A stretch of 64,000 nucleotides of DNA, taken from assembly GCA_951799445.1 (NCBI GenBank), contig OX637289.1, positions 48,088,264-48,152,263 of the forward strand, written 5' to 3'. How positions within the stretch are numbered: position 1 is the first letter of the stretch; every line of letters begins with the position of its first letter. This DNA comes from Pseudisothecium myosuroides (Eukaryota; Streptophyta; Bryopsida; Hypnales; Lembophyllaceae). Made by a program: the position numbers and the translations under genes. Positions 48,500-59,328 of this stretch are shown piece by piece. Under the pieces are notes generated by a model. That model was not told where the DNA came from and did no database searches. It saw nothing but the letters and a program-made list of their open reading frames with translations.

Positions 48500-48975
48500 T
48501 GTGAGGCTAAAGCAATGATAGCTCAAATTAAGTGTAAAGCAAGGAAATTTGAAGCTTTGCATGGTATTCCAGATATATAACATGAAGAAATTGATGGGAG
48601 TCATATTCTAATCATGGCACCTTTAATTGATCTTGTGTCATATTATTGCCATAAAAGATTGTATTTAGCCCTTTTTCAAGGTTGTAGAAGTGAAACGCGA
48701 GTTCTAGGATTTGAATTTGAATGGGCTAGAGGATTCATAATTAGGCATTATTTTAGATTTTTTAGATTGGATAAAAGACAAAGAAAGAGACATTTGAGCA
48801 TTTTTGCCTTCAAAATTTGTTAGTGACACTACTTATACTATGAGACATTGATTTTATTCATCATTTAAGAGTAAGAAAGAAGGTGATTATCTCAATAGAA
48901 AATGCAGTGAAATGAATCTAAACTTTTTAGAAGTACTTCTATTGTGTGGTAAATGGCGTGTTTACAATAGAACTT
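48500..48975 (+). pseudogene. PIF/Harbinger-type DDE transposase relic
   Basis: One plus-strand frame, broken by a single TAA near 48579, reads KARKFEALHGIPDI, then EEIDGSHILIMAPLIDLVSYY, then HKRLYLALFQG. This is the conserved first catalytic block of Harbinger nucleases (GIP..xGxIDGxHIPI.AP...Y.NRK...S...Q), where the D of IDGSH is catalytic. Downstream, FEFEWARGFIIRHYFRFFRL resembles the D-----W-GS-HD--(L)F block but has lost the second Asp. A later piece (VIISIENA..GKWRVYNR, about 48880-48980) resembles the E-containing block. It is inactive. No Myb-like partner protein was seen. Confidence 0.7.
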
Positions 48976-49439
48976 TATAAGTAATGTCATTCAATCAAGC
49001 ACTTGTATGGGGTTTGAAAGCCATTGTTTGGAATCTTGAAGGGCAAATTATCCATCATTATAGATAATTGGTGTGTTTAGTATCCAACAATACATTCCTA
49101 TTATTTTTATTGCAAGTTTATGTTTACATATTATGAAAAACGATGACTTTGACATGGAATAGAAATTCCAAATGATATGCACATTGAAGAAGAACATGAA
49201 ATAGAGATAGGTGACAACAATGACAATGAAGGAACCAAAATATTACAAAAAACAACAAATATATTTACCCTCTATTTGGAAGACACTTATAATTTCTAAC
49301 AGAATAGATGTCTATTACCTTTTGTCTATAACATTTTGTAGCCTTAAGAGAGGTTGACTTTTCCTCTTTGGAGTCCTCATCTACAATATTCATCCTCACA
49401 TCATTAATGTGAACTTCGGTATTGGGATAGTAGCAATAC
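48976..49439. other. AT-rich stretch following the transposase relic
   Basis: Includes an acidic open piece near 49185-49240 that could be the transposase C-terminal tail; otherwise nothing recognised. Confidence 0.35.
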
Positions 49440-50204
49440 ATTTATGGCATGCTCCATTTTAATTGCTAATTCTAGGATCAAACTTACAAATCAACAAATA
49501 ATTGTCGAGAAGAATAGTTTGCCAAAAATCCAAAGAATCCAATGAATAATACATCAATGCAATTTAACCAATTACCATCAAAAACAAATTTTGATGGTAA
49601 ACTGAAGGGATTGCATCATTGACATTTGTAAGAATGGAGGGTGGAGGCGTCATTTTTATATTGAAATTCATAGTCCATCATGAGTCTTCAAATGGTATGG
49701 GATAATTTGAAGATGAGGGCTTGAAAGCTCATCGTCAAAACAAAAAACTATGTTGAGAGTAGAATTTCAGACTTCATTTTGGCATAGTAAAATAACTTTT
49801 TTCAAAAAACTTTGAACAAAAAGAAGTTGAAAAATCAAGTTAAATTTCATCTTCAAACATCCATTTGAGAATTTGAGCCTCCAATCAAAAGTTATGGACA
49901 AAATTCAGAGAGGATGTTTGAAAATGTCAAAGAAAATGCCCCTTGGCCAACCCCTCTCTAAAATTTGTCCATAACTTTTGATCAGAGGCTTGAAATCTCA
50001 AACGGATTTTTGGAAATGAAATTTAACTTCATTTTCTAACTTCATTTAGTTCAAAGTTTTTTGAGAAAAGTTATTCTACTATGCCCAAATAACATTTGAA
50101 ATTCTACTTCAAACACAATTCCTGCTTTTGACTTAATAATGAGCGGTTGAGCTTTTACTTATTCTAATTTACATATCCCACATAGGTTTGTTTTACCTCC
50201 TACC
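49440..50204 (-). repeat. Foldback repeat I, copy 1 (inverted relative to copy 2)
   Basis: Its reverse complement aligns colinearly with 51747-52480. The palindromic core (49757-50110) folds on itself: 'AAAGTTATGGACAAA' against 'TTTGTCCATAACTTTTGAT' around a centre near 49940, with arms of about 170 bp. The outer left arm has diverged beyond 49757. The flank 49440-49600 matches the reverse complement of 52330-52480. Confidence 0.8.
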
Positions 50205-50208
50205 ACCT

Positions 50209-50211
<3 letters not shown>

Positions 50212-50276
<65 letters not shown>
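50212..50276. repeat. (TC)n microsatellite
   Basis: About 32 TC units directly after the end of foldback repeat I copy 1. Confidence 0.98.
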
Positions 50277-50277
<1 letters not shown>

Positions 50278-50459
50278 ACTTCTCTTCACTTTAAAACTCA
50301 AAATGTGATTGGCTTCTGTATCAATGCAAAGAACTTGTTCAATTCATTATTTTCAATGAGTAGAACAACGTTTTCTTTTAATTTTTTAATATGTTAGAAC
50401 TTACTTAGGCAAATTGTTTGTTTGTTAAAATACACCCAAAAAAAAAACCTTGTTCAATA

Positions 50460-50771
50460 CAATAAAACTCCCATAAGTATACCCTCCATGACTCAATAAA
50501 CCTCTATAAAGCATCCGGTCCCCACAGTCCCAGCTCCAGGAAAAAAAAAACAAAAAAAAAAACGCCGTACTATACAATGAGTTCAACAAGTGTCCTCTGA
50601 CAAGAAACCCACAAAATTCAAGGTGCCAAATCTGCCTGTATAGAACCTCTCTAATGCGCACACCCTCTCTAAACTCATGATGTCAGGCGGTCCGAGACGT
50701 GTTGAGTTATGGGAGTTCTACTATACACTCTCTGACACCTTGGGATGCATTGGTTTAGAGAGGTTCTACTG
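50460..50771. mobile_element. Composite of two overlapping pogo/Emigrant-like MITEs
   Basis: The outer pair is CAATAAAACTCCCATAA (50460) with TTATGGGAGTTCTACTA (to about 50723). The second pair is TAGAACCTCTCTAA (50641) with TTTAGAGAGGTTCTACTG (to 50771). Both show the family ending AGAACCTC-like and TA flanks, and both relate to 46014-46203. Confidence 0.7.
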
Positions 50772-51746
50772 TTTTGGTCAATCATGCTCAATCAAGGGTC
50801 TAGAAGGACATGATTATGCTAAAGCTGAGCCACGTTTTGGAATAACTTAGAACTCGTCTCTCCTTATCCAATTATGCAATGGATAAAACGCAAACAAATG
50901 ACTCACATGTAAGCTTAACATTCGCTACAGTACTGTACAACTCCATGCCTGAAGCCATTTGGGAGGTACTGAATTAACTTATCTGATGACATGGCCATGT
51001 TGTCCAGAACAAGCCGGACAAGTGTTCTGCTTCGGTTGTGGCCGTGCTACAGCAAAGTGAACTGCGGTGACATTCAGTTCTTTCAATTGGGGCAACCCTG
51101 CCTTCAGTTCAGTGTTTTCAGTTCGGCTTTTTTCAACAGAAATCCAGAAGGCCTTACTGATGGGCTGCCTGCACACTGATTCTCAGACAAGACATGTGTT
51201 CTGAAGCAGCTTCTGTGATAGCTCAATTCCAGAGTGCAGGAACGAAGAGTAACTTATTAGGAGAACTCTTGAAAATTTATACTCCATAAGCACTGATGGA
51301 AACTTCTCCAACAAGTCGACACTATTGACTCCATTGATACACTAGTCTAGTGTGTCGTGCACCACAATCAAAATACATAACATTTAACATTTAGTAGCAA
51401 TGAGCTACGTTCCTTTCCTTTGACGAAATGATGTAGAATATTCTACATCATTTCTTCCATGGAATGATATCGTGTGGAATCTACCACACCCATCAGTAGC
51501 TAAAAAGATAAGTGGCATTTCATGAGAGTTGTCAATGTCACACAAACAAGACATTGAACACTACAATGCTTAACATTGAATCCAAGTAAAAAAAGAAGCA
51601 TTGGAAATTTAAAGTTTAACTTTAAATTAGTGAGCAAAAAATTCATGATGAACAAGGTATTCAACCACTTTGTTGCTTTGCTTTGAAAACCATCAACTTT
51701 TTGCAATTTGGATTGACGAAGAGAAATCTTTATATAAATATTGTGT
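50772..51746. other. Intergenic stretch with a perfect palindrome
   Basis: No gene. 50990-51180 is GC-richer with a Cys-containing frame in several phases (for example CCPEQAGQVFCFGCGRA), but no domain can be assigned. 51425-51454 is listed separately. Confidence 0.35.
51425..51454. other. 30-bp perfect palindrome
   Basis: Each half is 15 bases, GAAATGATGTAGAAT followed by its exact complement, with no loop. It contains GAATATTC, like inverted heat-shock half-sites (nGAAnnTTCn). It could be a cruciform, a dimer-binding site or chance. Confidence 0.9.
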
Positions 51747-52480
51747 GGTAGGAGGTGAAACAAACAATGTGGGACATGTAAATTAAAATTGAAGTAGGAG
51801 TTCAACCGCTCACTTAGTTATGTCAAATTAAAGCAAAAATTGTATTTAAAGTAGAATTTAGACCTCATTTAGGCATAGTAAAATAATTTAAAAAAAAAAA
51901 TTGAACTAAAACAATTTGGTAAATTAAGTTAACTTCCATCTCCAAAAATCCGTTTGAGATTTCAAGCCTCAAATCAAAAGTTATGGACAAATTTTGGAGA
52001 GGGGTTGAAAGGGACATTTTTTTTACATTTGCAAACATCCTCTTTGAATTTTGTCCATAACTTTTGATTGGAGGCTTAAAATCTCAAACGGAGTTTTGGA
52101 GATGAAACTTAGCTTGATTTACCAACTTTTCTTAGTTCAAGGTTTTTCTTAAACAACTATTCTACTATGCCTAAATGAGGGCTAAAATTTTACTTTAAAC
52201 ACAATTCTTACTTTTGACTTAACTATGAGTGCTTGAAAAAATACAAATTCTAATTTACTTATCCCACATGGATTGTTCTACCTCCTACCATCCCATGTGT
52301 ATATAAAAAAACTTCACTTCAAACATGTGAAACCCAAAATAAGTTATTGATGGTAAATGGTTAGATTGCATTGGTGTATTACTCAATGGACTCTTTGGAT
52401 TTTTAGCAAACCATCTTTCTTGACAATTATTTATTAATTTGTATGTTTGGTCTTAGAATTAGCAAAAGAAAATGAAGCAC
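51747..52480 (+). repeat. Foldback repeat I, copy 2
   Basis: 51747-52288 is a 542-bp foldback with ends GGTAGGAGGTGAAACAA and CTACCTCCTACC and a centre near 52018. Arms match for more than 200 bp ('CTCATTTAGGCATAGTA' against 'TACTATGCCTAAATGAGG'). 52330-52480 is the flank shared with copy 1. No coding potential. Confidence 0.85.
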
Positions 52481-52624
52481 ACCATAAATGTATTGCCTTT
52501 GTCTTGATACTAAGCTTACATTAATGACTTGTAGATGAATTTTGTGGACAAGGACTTGAAAGAGGAAAAGGCAGCCTCTCTGAAGGCTACCGAATGTTAT
52601 GTAAAAGTGAAAGTAAATTTTTGT

Positions 52625-52840
52625 AATTAGAGATCCAAAAATAACTCAACAATCCATAACTTTCACACTATAGGTCCAAACACCACAAAACAAAGCCTGT
52701 GCATTCCTCCTTGCTAAGGGCTTTCCAACGGTACAACGAACGTGATCAGGGACGCATGGTTTTAGAGGTCTCACCATAACAAACAAAACAAAACAAAACA
52801 AACAACCTAACTTAAGGTATGGATATTACATGATTTTCCT
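52625..52840 (+). repeat. Dispersed repeat H, copy 2 (uninterrupted) with empty TTAA site
   Basis: Aligns with 3655-3847 and continues through TTAA (52812-52815) into GGTATGGAT. This corresponds to AATATGGAT right of the inserted element at 4492. It is thus an empty site for family A. Confidence 0.8.
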
Positions 52841-53380
52841 TAAAGCTCCTTCAATGATTATTAACCCCTAAAGATTCATGACTCTGTTTCACCCAAAAAA
52901 TGCTTCAAAACTATCATTTCAAAGGCAAAGAGAAATACAGAGAAAAAAAACTATTTTTTTCCTCATTATTCCAATGTTAGATCTTGCATAGGACTTGTAT
53001 GAGAGCATGTTTTCCAATTTCATTCTTGACACTTTGGTCATTTTGATTGTAAGATATTAGCTTGGATATTAGTGTTCAAAGTGTAAAGAAAAGAGATTTT
53101 CTTGCACATTGCTTTGCTAGATTTTCAAACTTTGAATCCCCTCAACTTAAATTTTTTGCACATTAAAGTTTTGAGGTTTAAATTTACATGGTGAAGAATT
53201 GAATTGCCCATGTAGGAAAAAATACTTCAAGTAATTTTTTAATAATTTTCATTCTTAAGAAAATTATACTCCCTAATATTGAAGTAGGTACAACATAGAA
53301 GAGAAAATTAAATTGTTCTTAGTTCTAAAATGGGTTTGGATTGAAACACGTCTATCCCAAATGCAAAATCGTTGTAGCAA

Positions 53381-54356
53381 GTTGTCGCGACACTCGGTAT
53401 CAGAGCAGGATTACGCTAAGGTGCAGGGAGCCTTAAAATCATGCGGAAAGCAAAGACGGAGCGGAAGCTGGAGTTTCAAGGCAAGGGCATCAAATACGTA
53501 GTCAAGGTCTAGCGCCTGAAGAGGCTTCTCCTAAAGAGACTCAAGGAGGAGACTCACTTCCTTTGGAACAAATGGGGCAAGACATAAACCCCACCCAAGA
53601 GGAAAACTTGGAATCAAGTGCCAGGGAAGGTGACACTGCTACTAGCCTTGGAAGGCCACCACGGGATCGAAAACGCAAGAGTCGTGACCTCATGTTTGAG
53701 GAACTTGTCAAAACACTTCAAGTAATGCAAGGTGAAATCAAGGAGCTTAAGGAGAAGGGTTCTAGCTTTTCTTCACACAAACTGTGTAAAACCAACACGC
53801 CATCATCTCACAGGCATTGGTAAGGCCCACAAAGTGAAGGACTTTTTGGCAGAGTTGGAATTGTACTTTGGAGCTCAAAGAGCACTTGAAGCAGACAAGA
53901 TCACGATTGCTGTGACCTTTTTTAAGGATCATGCCTTGCTTTGGTGGACTCATCTTCGGGGTGAGAATCCAGGGGTAGTGGACAACTTAACTTGGCCTGG
54001 TTTCAAAGAGTTGATTAGCGACCGTTTCACTCCTGAATATCAAGACATTCGAGATGGAGTGGGGTAACACTCAAGGGCGGTTAGGACCGTGGTGAGTAGT
54101 GCCACCATGAGTTCTTATACATTGAGATGGAAGTTCCGCCCCATGTTACCAAGTGACATGCCGGGTGCCACGAGTGGAGTGCGTTTTAGTAGTCCCGGTG
54201 ACTAGGACTTAACAAAATGAGTTAGAAATGAAGACTAACTCTGTATGTGCTTGGCATGTGCAGGGTTAGGCAGTTTGTGACCCAAGTGAAGTTGTGAAGG
54301 TTCGCCAAAGATAGTTTGGTACTGTGAAGTGTCATTTAGGTTGCGACACAAGTCGT
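53381..54356 (+). mobile_element. Retroelement insertion: primer-binding site plus gag, no LTR
   Basis: Begins TTGTCGCGACA followed at once by CTCGGTATCAGAGCAGG, an initiator-tRNA-Met-type primer site (53393-53409). It then has a gag in two frames and about 290 bp of non-coding sequence ending GTTGCGACACAAGTCGTGT. Both edges abut repeat F sequence, so there is no room for an LTR of normal length. It may be a retroposed internal transcript, an element with extremely short LTRs, or a recombination product. The boundaries are good to about 10 bp. Confidence 0.65.
53563..54067 (+). pseudogene. Ty3/gypsy-type gag fragment, frameshifted
   Basis: The first frame (53563-53823) encodes an acidic N-terminus, a basic patch GRPPRDRKRKSRD and a coiled-coil-like FEELVKTLQVMQGEIKEL. 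The second frame (53732-54067) encodes KVKDFLAELELYFGAQRA, DKITIAVTFFKDHALLWW and FKELISDRFTPEYQ, the retrotransposon gag core (W in 'AL-WW', then F--F). One frameshift near 53800 separates them. There is no zinc knuckle, protease or RT, and the frame ends at 54067 with sequence unlike pol. Confidence 0.85.
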
Positions 54357-54887
54357 GTACACCTTAAGGATGTTTTTGATTTGAAAAATTGTGAAGATTG
54401 AGTTTAGAAATGAATCCTATTGAACATGCCTAATTGCACAACAAACAAGAGTCTTCATATCTTTCTCATTACTAATCTAAATGAAATTGGAAAAAAACTT
54501 CTACATAGACAAATATATACTCTTTAAAAAACATAGTTTAAAAAATTAATATAAAATTTTTGTATTTATTTTTTTGATGCAAGCCTTTAAGCATTTTATG
54601 CTTAGGAAGACATAAATCTTATTTCATACTGAGATGAATGATATATGACCCAAAGCTAAAACATTCACTTACCTTCAAAAAAGTTTCAAAAAATTATATA
54701 ACCTTAAACATCCAGTAGGAACTTGCCCCAAACCCAAGGAAATCCATTCTAGGACTTTGAACTGTTAGAGTTTAATTGAATGAAATGCACTCCTTACAAC
54801 ATTCATTATCAATCGATGAATGGCTTAGTCCAAATTTCTATGATTATGAATATGTATGATAAAATACACCTTTAAAAAATTATTTAA

Positions 54888-55521
54888 CCCCTAAATGCCC
54901 AAGGCACCAATTTTCAGCGTTGACAATACTTTGAAGTTAAATATAACCTAACCAATTTACTATTTGTAGAAGTTCATATTTTGAAAAATGCTTTTGAATT
55001 TGAATTTTATCATCAAAAGTCTGATTTTGAAAATGAATGATTATGATTTTTCTATTCAAAATGCAGGTATTCATTGCAATTCTTAATTTTCTAGTGTTGA
55101 GAGCTCTTGGAAATGAGCTTCAAATATGCTAGATCTTAGAGGAAAATCACATTAGAAATTCATTTAAGAAAATTGTTGAATAGATTTTGAGAAGCTATAA
55201 ATTGATTGGGGTTATGCATGTTATGCCCTTTAATCTCATATTTTGTTGGTGACTAATTTTTTAGATTTTTCATCGGAAAAGAAGATTGAATGATTTCAAA
55301 TCACTTTCACAGTTTTAACACCCTCATGATTAGACATTATAATCTTTCAATCCATAAGTGATATTGTTATGTTTTCCTTCTAATATGATTTCTATCATGT
55401 CTAATTTCAATTTGTACGGTTACAATTCAAAAATATTAATAAATCTTATTAAAATGTTGACTTTTTATTCATTTTAGAGCAAATTCCAAGAAGACATAAA
55501 AAGGCCTTCGGCATTTCGCGG
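54888..55521. mobile_element. TTAA-flanked transposon, family A copy 3 (inverted)
   Basis: 634 bp with ends CCCCTAAATGCCCAAGG and CCTTCGGCATTTCGCGG, flanked by TTAA at 54884-54887 and 55522-55525. Its reverse complement aligns along its length with 59329-59976 ('TAGAGCAAATTCCAAGAAG' against 'CTTCTAGGAATTTGCTCTA'). No coding capacity. Confidence 0.85.
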
Positions 55522-55525
55522 TTAA

Positions 55526-56981
55526 TGATGAATTCAAATCAAAGTTGTAGAATATGATCTACCAAATCATATCTATTTGGTTGGATCATTTGGAGTACTA
55601 ATCAATATTTTTCTATAAATTTTGAATTTTGAAATTTTGAATTCCTTCTAAAATAGTTTATGGATTAAATATAAGAATTTTTCCTAGAGTTTTTTTCCTT
55701 CAAGTTTAAATTGTTAAGTTCTAATTGTGGTGATTTTAAAAGAATTTTATTTTACTTATTTATACAATTCATTTTTGAAGAGTCAATTTTTGAACTAAAC
55801 AAGTTATTTTTTGAAGTCAAATATACTTGTTCCCCATAAAGTGTAGAATAACTGTAAAAAAAATTCTAAAATTTCTATTGTTCAAATGTAAGAATTAATT
55901 CAAATAATTCACAAACATGTAGATGGAAAAAACAAGATTTTGTGCATTTGCAACATGTTTTCATTATTTCATCCATTGAAATTTGAATGTCTAGTCAATT
56001 TAATCCTCTAGGGGTTCATAGTGACTAAAGTAACTACACCTAAAAGCGTCTAAATAGACAATTCAGTAGGGATTCCATTATTATATTGTTTTTTTTGTGG
56101 GATCTTGTTAGTAGTCAAGAGTTTTTTTTAGATTTTTTTTAAATACTTTTTTTGAACACCTTATGAATAATCTATGAATTTTCAAAGTGCTGAAATAGGT
56201 ACTTTTCAAACCTAACCTAGAGTCTTGTAAATAATGGAAGTACATTTTAAGCAAGAATATGTAGGGATTGGGTTTAGGAAGGGATCAGATTAGGTGTTTT
56301 GTTCCCTTGGTGTCCTAGGGGTCTTTGCAGCGAATCTTTAGTCTTCTATTATATATTTTAATGAAGGCCTCTTCTAAATTCAATTACCTAATTTTTTTTC
56401 TTTACTATATTTGTTGTTTGGAAATAAGGTGGGTACCTTTGTATGTAACCGACCTTTTTTTTGCTAATTATAATTGTGCTTAGTTCTTGTTATTAAAGTG
56501 ACCAATTTTTTTAATATTTTCTTGATGGCAAGTGAAAGGAGGTTCCAACGCACCAAAGAACCCAACTTACATTTGAATCCTCTTGTATGCCTAAGTGTAT
56601 GAAGGGTTATCCACTCGATTCTTCCACCTAACTTACATCCATATTGCTATTGGAGATGGATGTTTTGCAAGTGATGATGGCAGTTTTGCAGTTGTGGGTG
56701 TCCCCACCTTTCAACCTTTCACGTCCCCGTCAATGCACACCCGTAGCTTAGCTTGCTTCTTCCATCGTTAAGAGCATCCCCACAGCTAATGCGTGAAACG
56801 GGGCGCCAAACAAGAAATTGTTGTTGGTTGGTATGCCGTCATTTCAATTGAAGTGTCACGGTCCCGTGGGAAGACTCGTCAAGTGGTCAAAAGGTGCACC
56901 ATACTTGTTATTTTATTATTTTAAAAAGAATCTCTTCAACTTTTGAAGACAAGCTTTCCAAAGGTGGGATTCAAAAGATTA
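55526..56981. other. AT-rich stretch without gene
   Basis: Nothing recognised in 55526-56560. 56700-56870 is GC-richer, with the MITE-like word AAGAGCATCCCCACAGC. No gene. Confidence 0.4.
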
Positions 56982-56985
56982 TTAA

Positions 56986-57890
56986 CCTCTAAAGGACCAA
57001 GGAGCCCACTTTGGGCTTTTTGAGAACTCGGGCAGGCTCTATTGACTTTATAATTTGGAATTTTTGCATGATTTTTTTAGGATGGATGCTACTCATCATA
57101 ATCTACACGTGAAGCTTTGTTTCATGTCATTCCAATAAGTAATGCAAAAGTTAGAAGGGTTTTTTCAATTTCAATATCAAACCGGGCAAGCAAAAAATAT
57201 ATTCCAAAAAAATAAAAAATATTTTTTGGAATTGTGTAGATTGATACCTACTCAAAAAAAATTGAACCACTCAATTCCAAATAATGAGGTAAGAGTTACA
57301 AGGAGTTTTATTTTGCGGGCAATGAAGGTAGAAAAAACATATAAAGTCATCTTTTGCTCTCAATTTTGAAAATTTTCAAATGAAAATGAAAATAAAAGAT
57401 ACTAATTGTCTGTTAGAGCATTCTCACTGTTGGGATTAACAATTTTCAAATTCTTCCAAAAACTATTAGCATATTAGTTTTATATTTCATTTAGTAATAC
57501 CTTTCACTTTACAATTTTCTTACAAATGAATACAAAAGTTTTTTTGGTTAAATTTTTTTATATATGTTTTCAATCCATTTTCCAACATATTGTCTAAAAT
57601 GCACAAGTAGTAGGACATACATGTTTTTTTCCTAAAATTGTTGAAAGACAAAACTTCACCTTTTGGAAGGACTTGAAAAGCCTAAATTTTGAAATTTAGG
57701 CACATTGATCTTGCAATTGGTGGGGATATTCATTCTAAAATTTTGGGACAATATACTTGTGCAAGTTAACCAAAGGATCCTACGGTTGAATTTGTTAAAA
57801 AAATAAATATCAATGAAGACTTTGACCTTGTTTTGGGGACAAGTATTTTGAAGCAGTTTTGGGCCTCTAAACATGTTGGTCCTTTAGGGG
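56986..57890. mobile_element. TTAA-flanked transposon, family C
   Basis: 905 bp with ends CCTCTAAAGGACCAAGG and TTGGTCCTTTAGGGG, flanked by TTAA at 56982-56985 and 57891-57894. Terminal sequence relates to family B (CCCTTAAAGGAC) but the interior does not. A GTTAGAGCATTCTCACTG word near 57413 suggests a further MITE inside. No transposase recognised. Confidence 0.8.
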
Positions 57891-57894
57891 TTAA

Positions 57895-58158
57895 ATAGCT
57901 TGGCGAGCCTCGTTCAAGAGTCTCCATTTGCCCATGCCTTCTTCATTTTTGAAGTGGCTGGACATATTTTGCACTTGGTGTGCGTGCCGTGGGACAATTT
58001 CTAAGCCACTCCCCCGTATTGAGTGCCTTTGACTAGTAGCCGTGGCGATGCTCACCTCAACTCCGTCTGTCCACCCACGCAAGTCTCCGTCCGCCAACTC
58101 TGTTGAGGTCGGTTTCTTCAGTCCCGTTTAGTTCCTGCGTCCTAAAACTGAAGCTTAA
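57895..58158. other. Flank between two TTAA elements
   Basis: GC-moderate. A minus-strand frame of 68 codons lacks a domain. Confidence 0.4.
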
Positions 58159-58379
58159 CCCTTAAACGACGGGCTCATAACCGTTGAAATCATTTGTTTT
58201 GTCACCGTGTGGATTGTTGGATTAAAATAATGCAAAAGCACTTGTTGGAAGTCAAACTACTGTAGATTTTCTTCCCTTTCCCCACAAAATTTGGAGGATG
58301 AATAGTTGCACTTCTGTCCTACACAGGAGATTCTCTTGTCATTCATCGGCCTCAGAACGTCCGCCGCATCGTTACAGGG
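58159..58379. mobile_element. TTAA-flanked MITE, family B copy 2
   Basis: 221 bp with ends CCCTTAAACGACGGG and CGTTACAGGG, flanked by TTAA at 58155-58158 and 58380-58383. The outer flanks read GAAGC and GCTTC, so the target was a palindrome centred on TTAA. Aligns with 4843-5061. Confidence 0.88.
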
Positions 58380-58383
58380 TTAA

Positions 58384-59011
58384 GCTTCTTCTTCTTCAGT
58401 TCCTGTCTGTATCAGCACTTTGACGGAAGTGCAATTTCCTCCGCTCATCAGTCCCCCAAGCGGAGCTGAGCTGAGCTAAGCTTGCATGGGACTGCTGCTT
58501 GCCGTGCCGGCAGCTGAACTGAACTGAGCTGAATGCCTGTGGCCTCCGTCGATCCGGATCCGGTGCGGGAGAAGTTGGCATGTGGGTAGCCGTGCAGATG
58601 GGAGGAAGCACGACTCGCAGCAGCCTCTGCAAACAATGTGAGGGACGGCTGACCTCAGTGCTGAGCGAGAGGCGACCGGCGAAGGAGCGGAGCGCGGGGG
58701 ACACAAGCGCAGCGCAGGAACTACTGTAACTTACGTGAAAGAGGTCTGCGGTTGAAGCTTCGCTTGGGGTCCACAGTTGCCGGCAGGGAACTTCACTTAA
58801 GGTAGAACCAACCATCAACCAACCAACCAACCAACCATCTAAGCAACCATCTAAGCACTGGAACTGAATTTTAGGCAGGTGAAACTTCTCAAAATATTTT
58901 TCAGTGAATTTTCCTTCAAAGACAAGAGGAGTTGGCATCTAATCCGAGTCGTTTCATATTTTTTGGATCATTTTTGAATTAGTTATGAAATTTTGAAGTT
59001 GAACTACCCTA
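58384..59011. other. GC-rich then AT-rich stretch, no supported gene
   Basis: A 180-codon minus-strand frame (58396-58938) spans a CAAC microrepeat (58806-58838) and is rich in Ser, Cys and Pro with no domain. I regard it as non-coding. Confidence 0.4.
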
Positions 59012-59015
59012 GGGC

Positions 59016-59124
59016 TCTAAAACCGTCCACCCCTGAAATGTACACTGTTGGTACATCAGTGAAGGCTATGAAAAAAAAAACATGTACAAATCGTGTACAT
59101 TTATGGGGTGGGCGGTTCTAAATG
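59016..59124. repeat. Short foldback, ~110 bp
   Basis: CTAAAACCGTCCACCCCTGA..TGTACAC pairs with GTGTACATTTATGGGGTGGGCGGTTCTAA: arms of about 29 bp with a few mismatches. Confidence 0.75.
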
Positions 59125-59192
59125 CCTGAATTGTTCTCGAGCCTTCTACCTTACTTATCAGTTACACAACCGACGACTTCGACAAGGAGGCA

Positions 59193-59312
59193 GTATGTTC
59201 GCACTTGGTGAAAATCAAGAGTGTTGTTACGGAGGGTCCTACGAACGAATTTAGACCTACTGATGGGCTAGATTCACAATACAACATCACTCTTGACACC
59301 AAGTGCAAACAT
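59193..59312. repeat. Second short foldback, ~120 bp
   Basis: TTCGCACTTGGTGAAAATCA and AGAGTGTTGTTAC pair with ACAACATCACTCTTGAC and ACCAAGTGCAAACAT. It sits directly after the foldback at 59016-59124. Confidence 0.7.
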
Positions 59313-59328
59313 GCCATTGGACCCTTAA

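Larger units (their letters stand above)
52861..54720 (+). repeat. Dispersed repeat F, copy 2, split by a retroelement
   Basis: Starts TTAACCCCTAAAG. 52861-53380 aligns with 8585-9080 and 54357-54720 aligns with about 9085-9420. The ~980 bp between them is foreign. Confidence 0.65.

Noticed and set aside
58396..58938. 180-codon minus-strand frame
   Set aside because: Low-complexity Ser/Cys/Pro composition, crosses a CAAC microrepeat, no domain, overlapping frames on the same strand of similar length.
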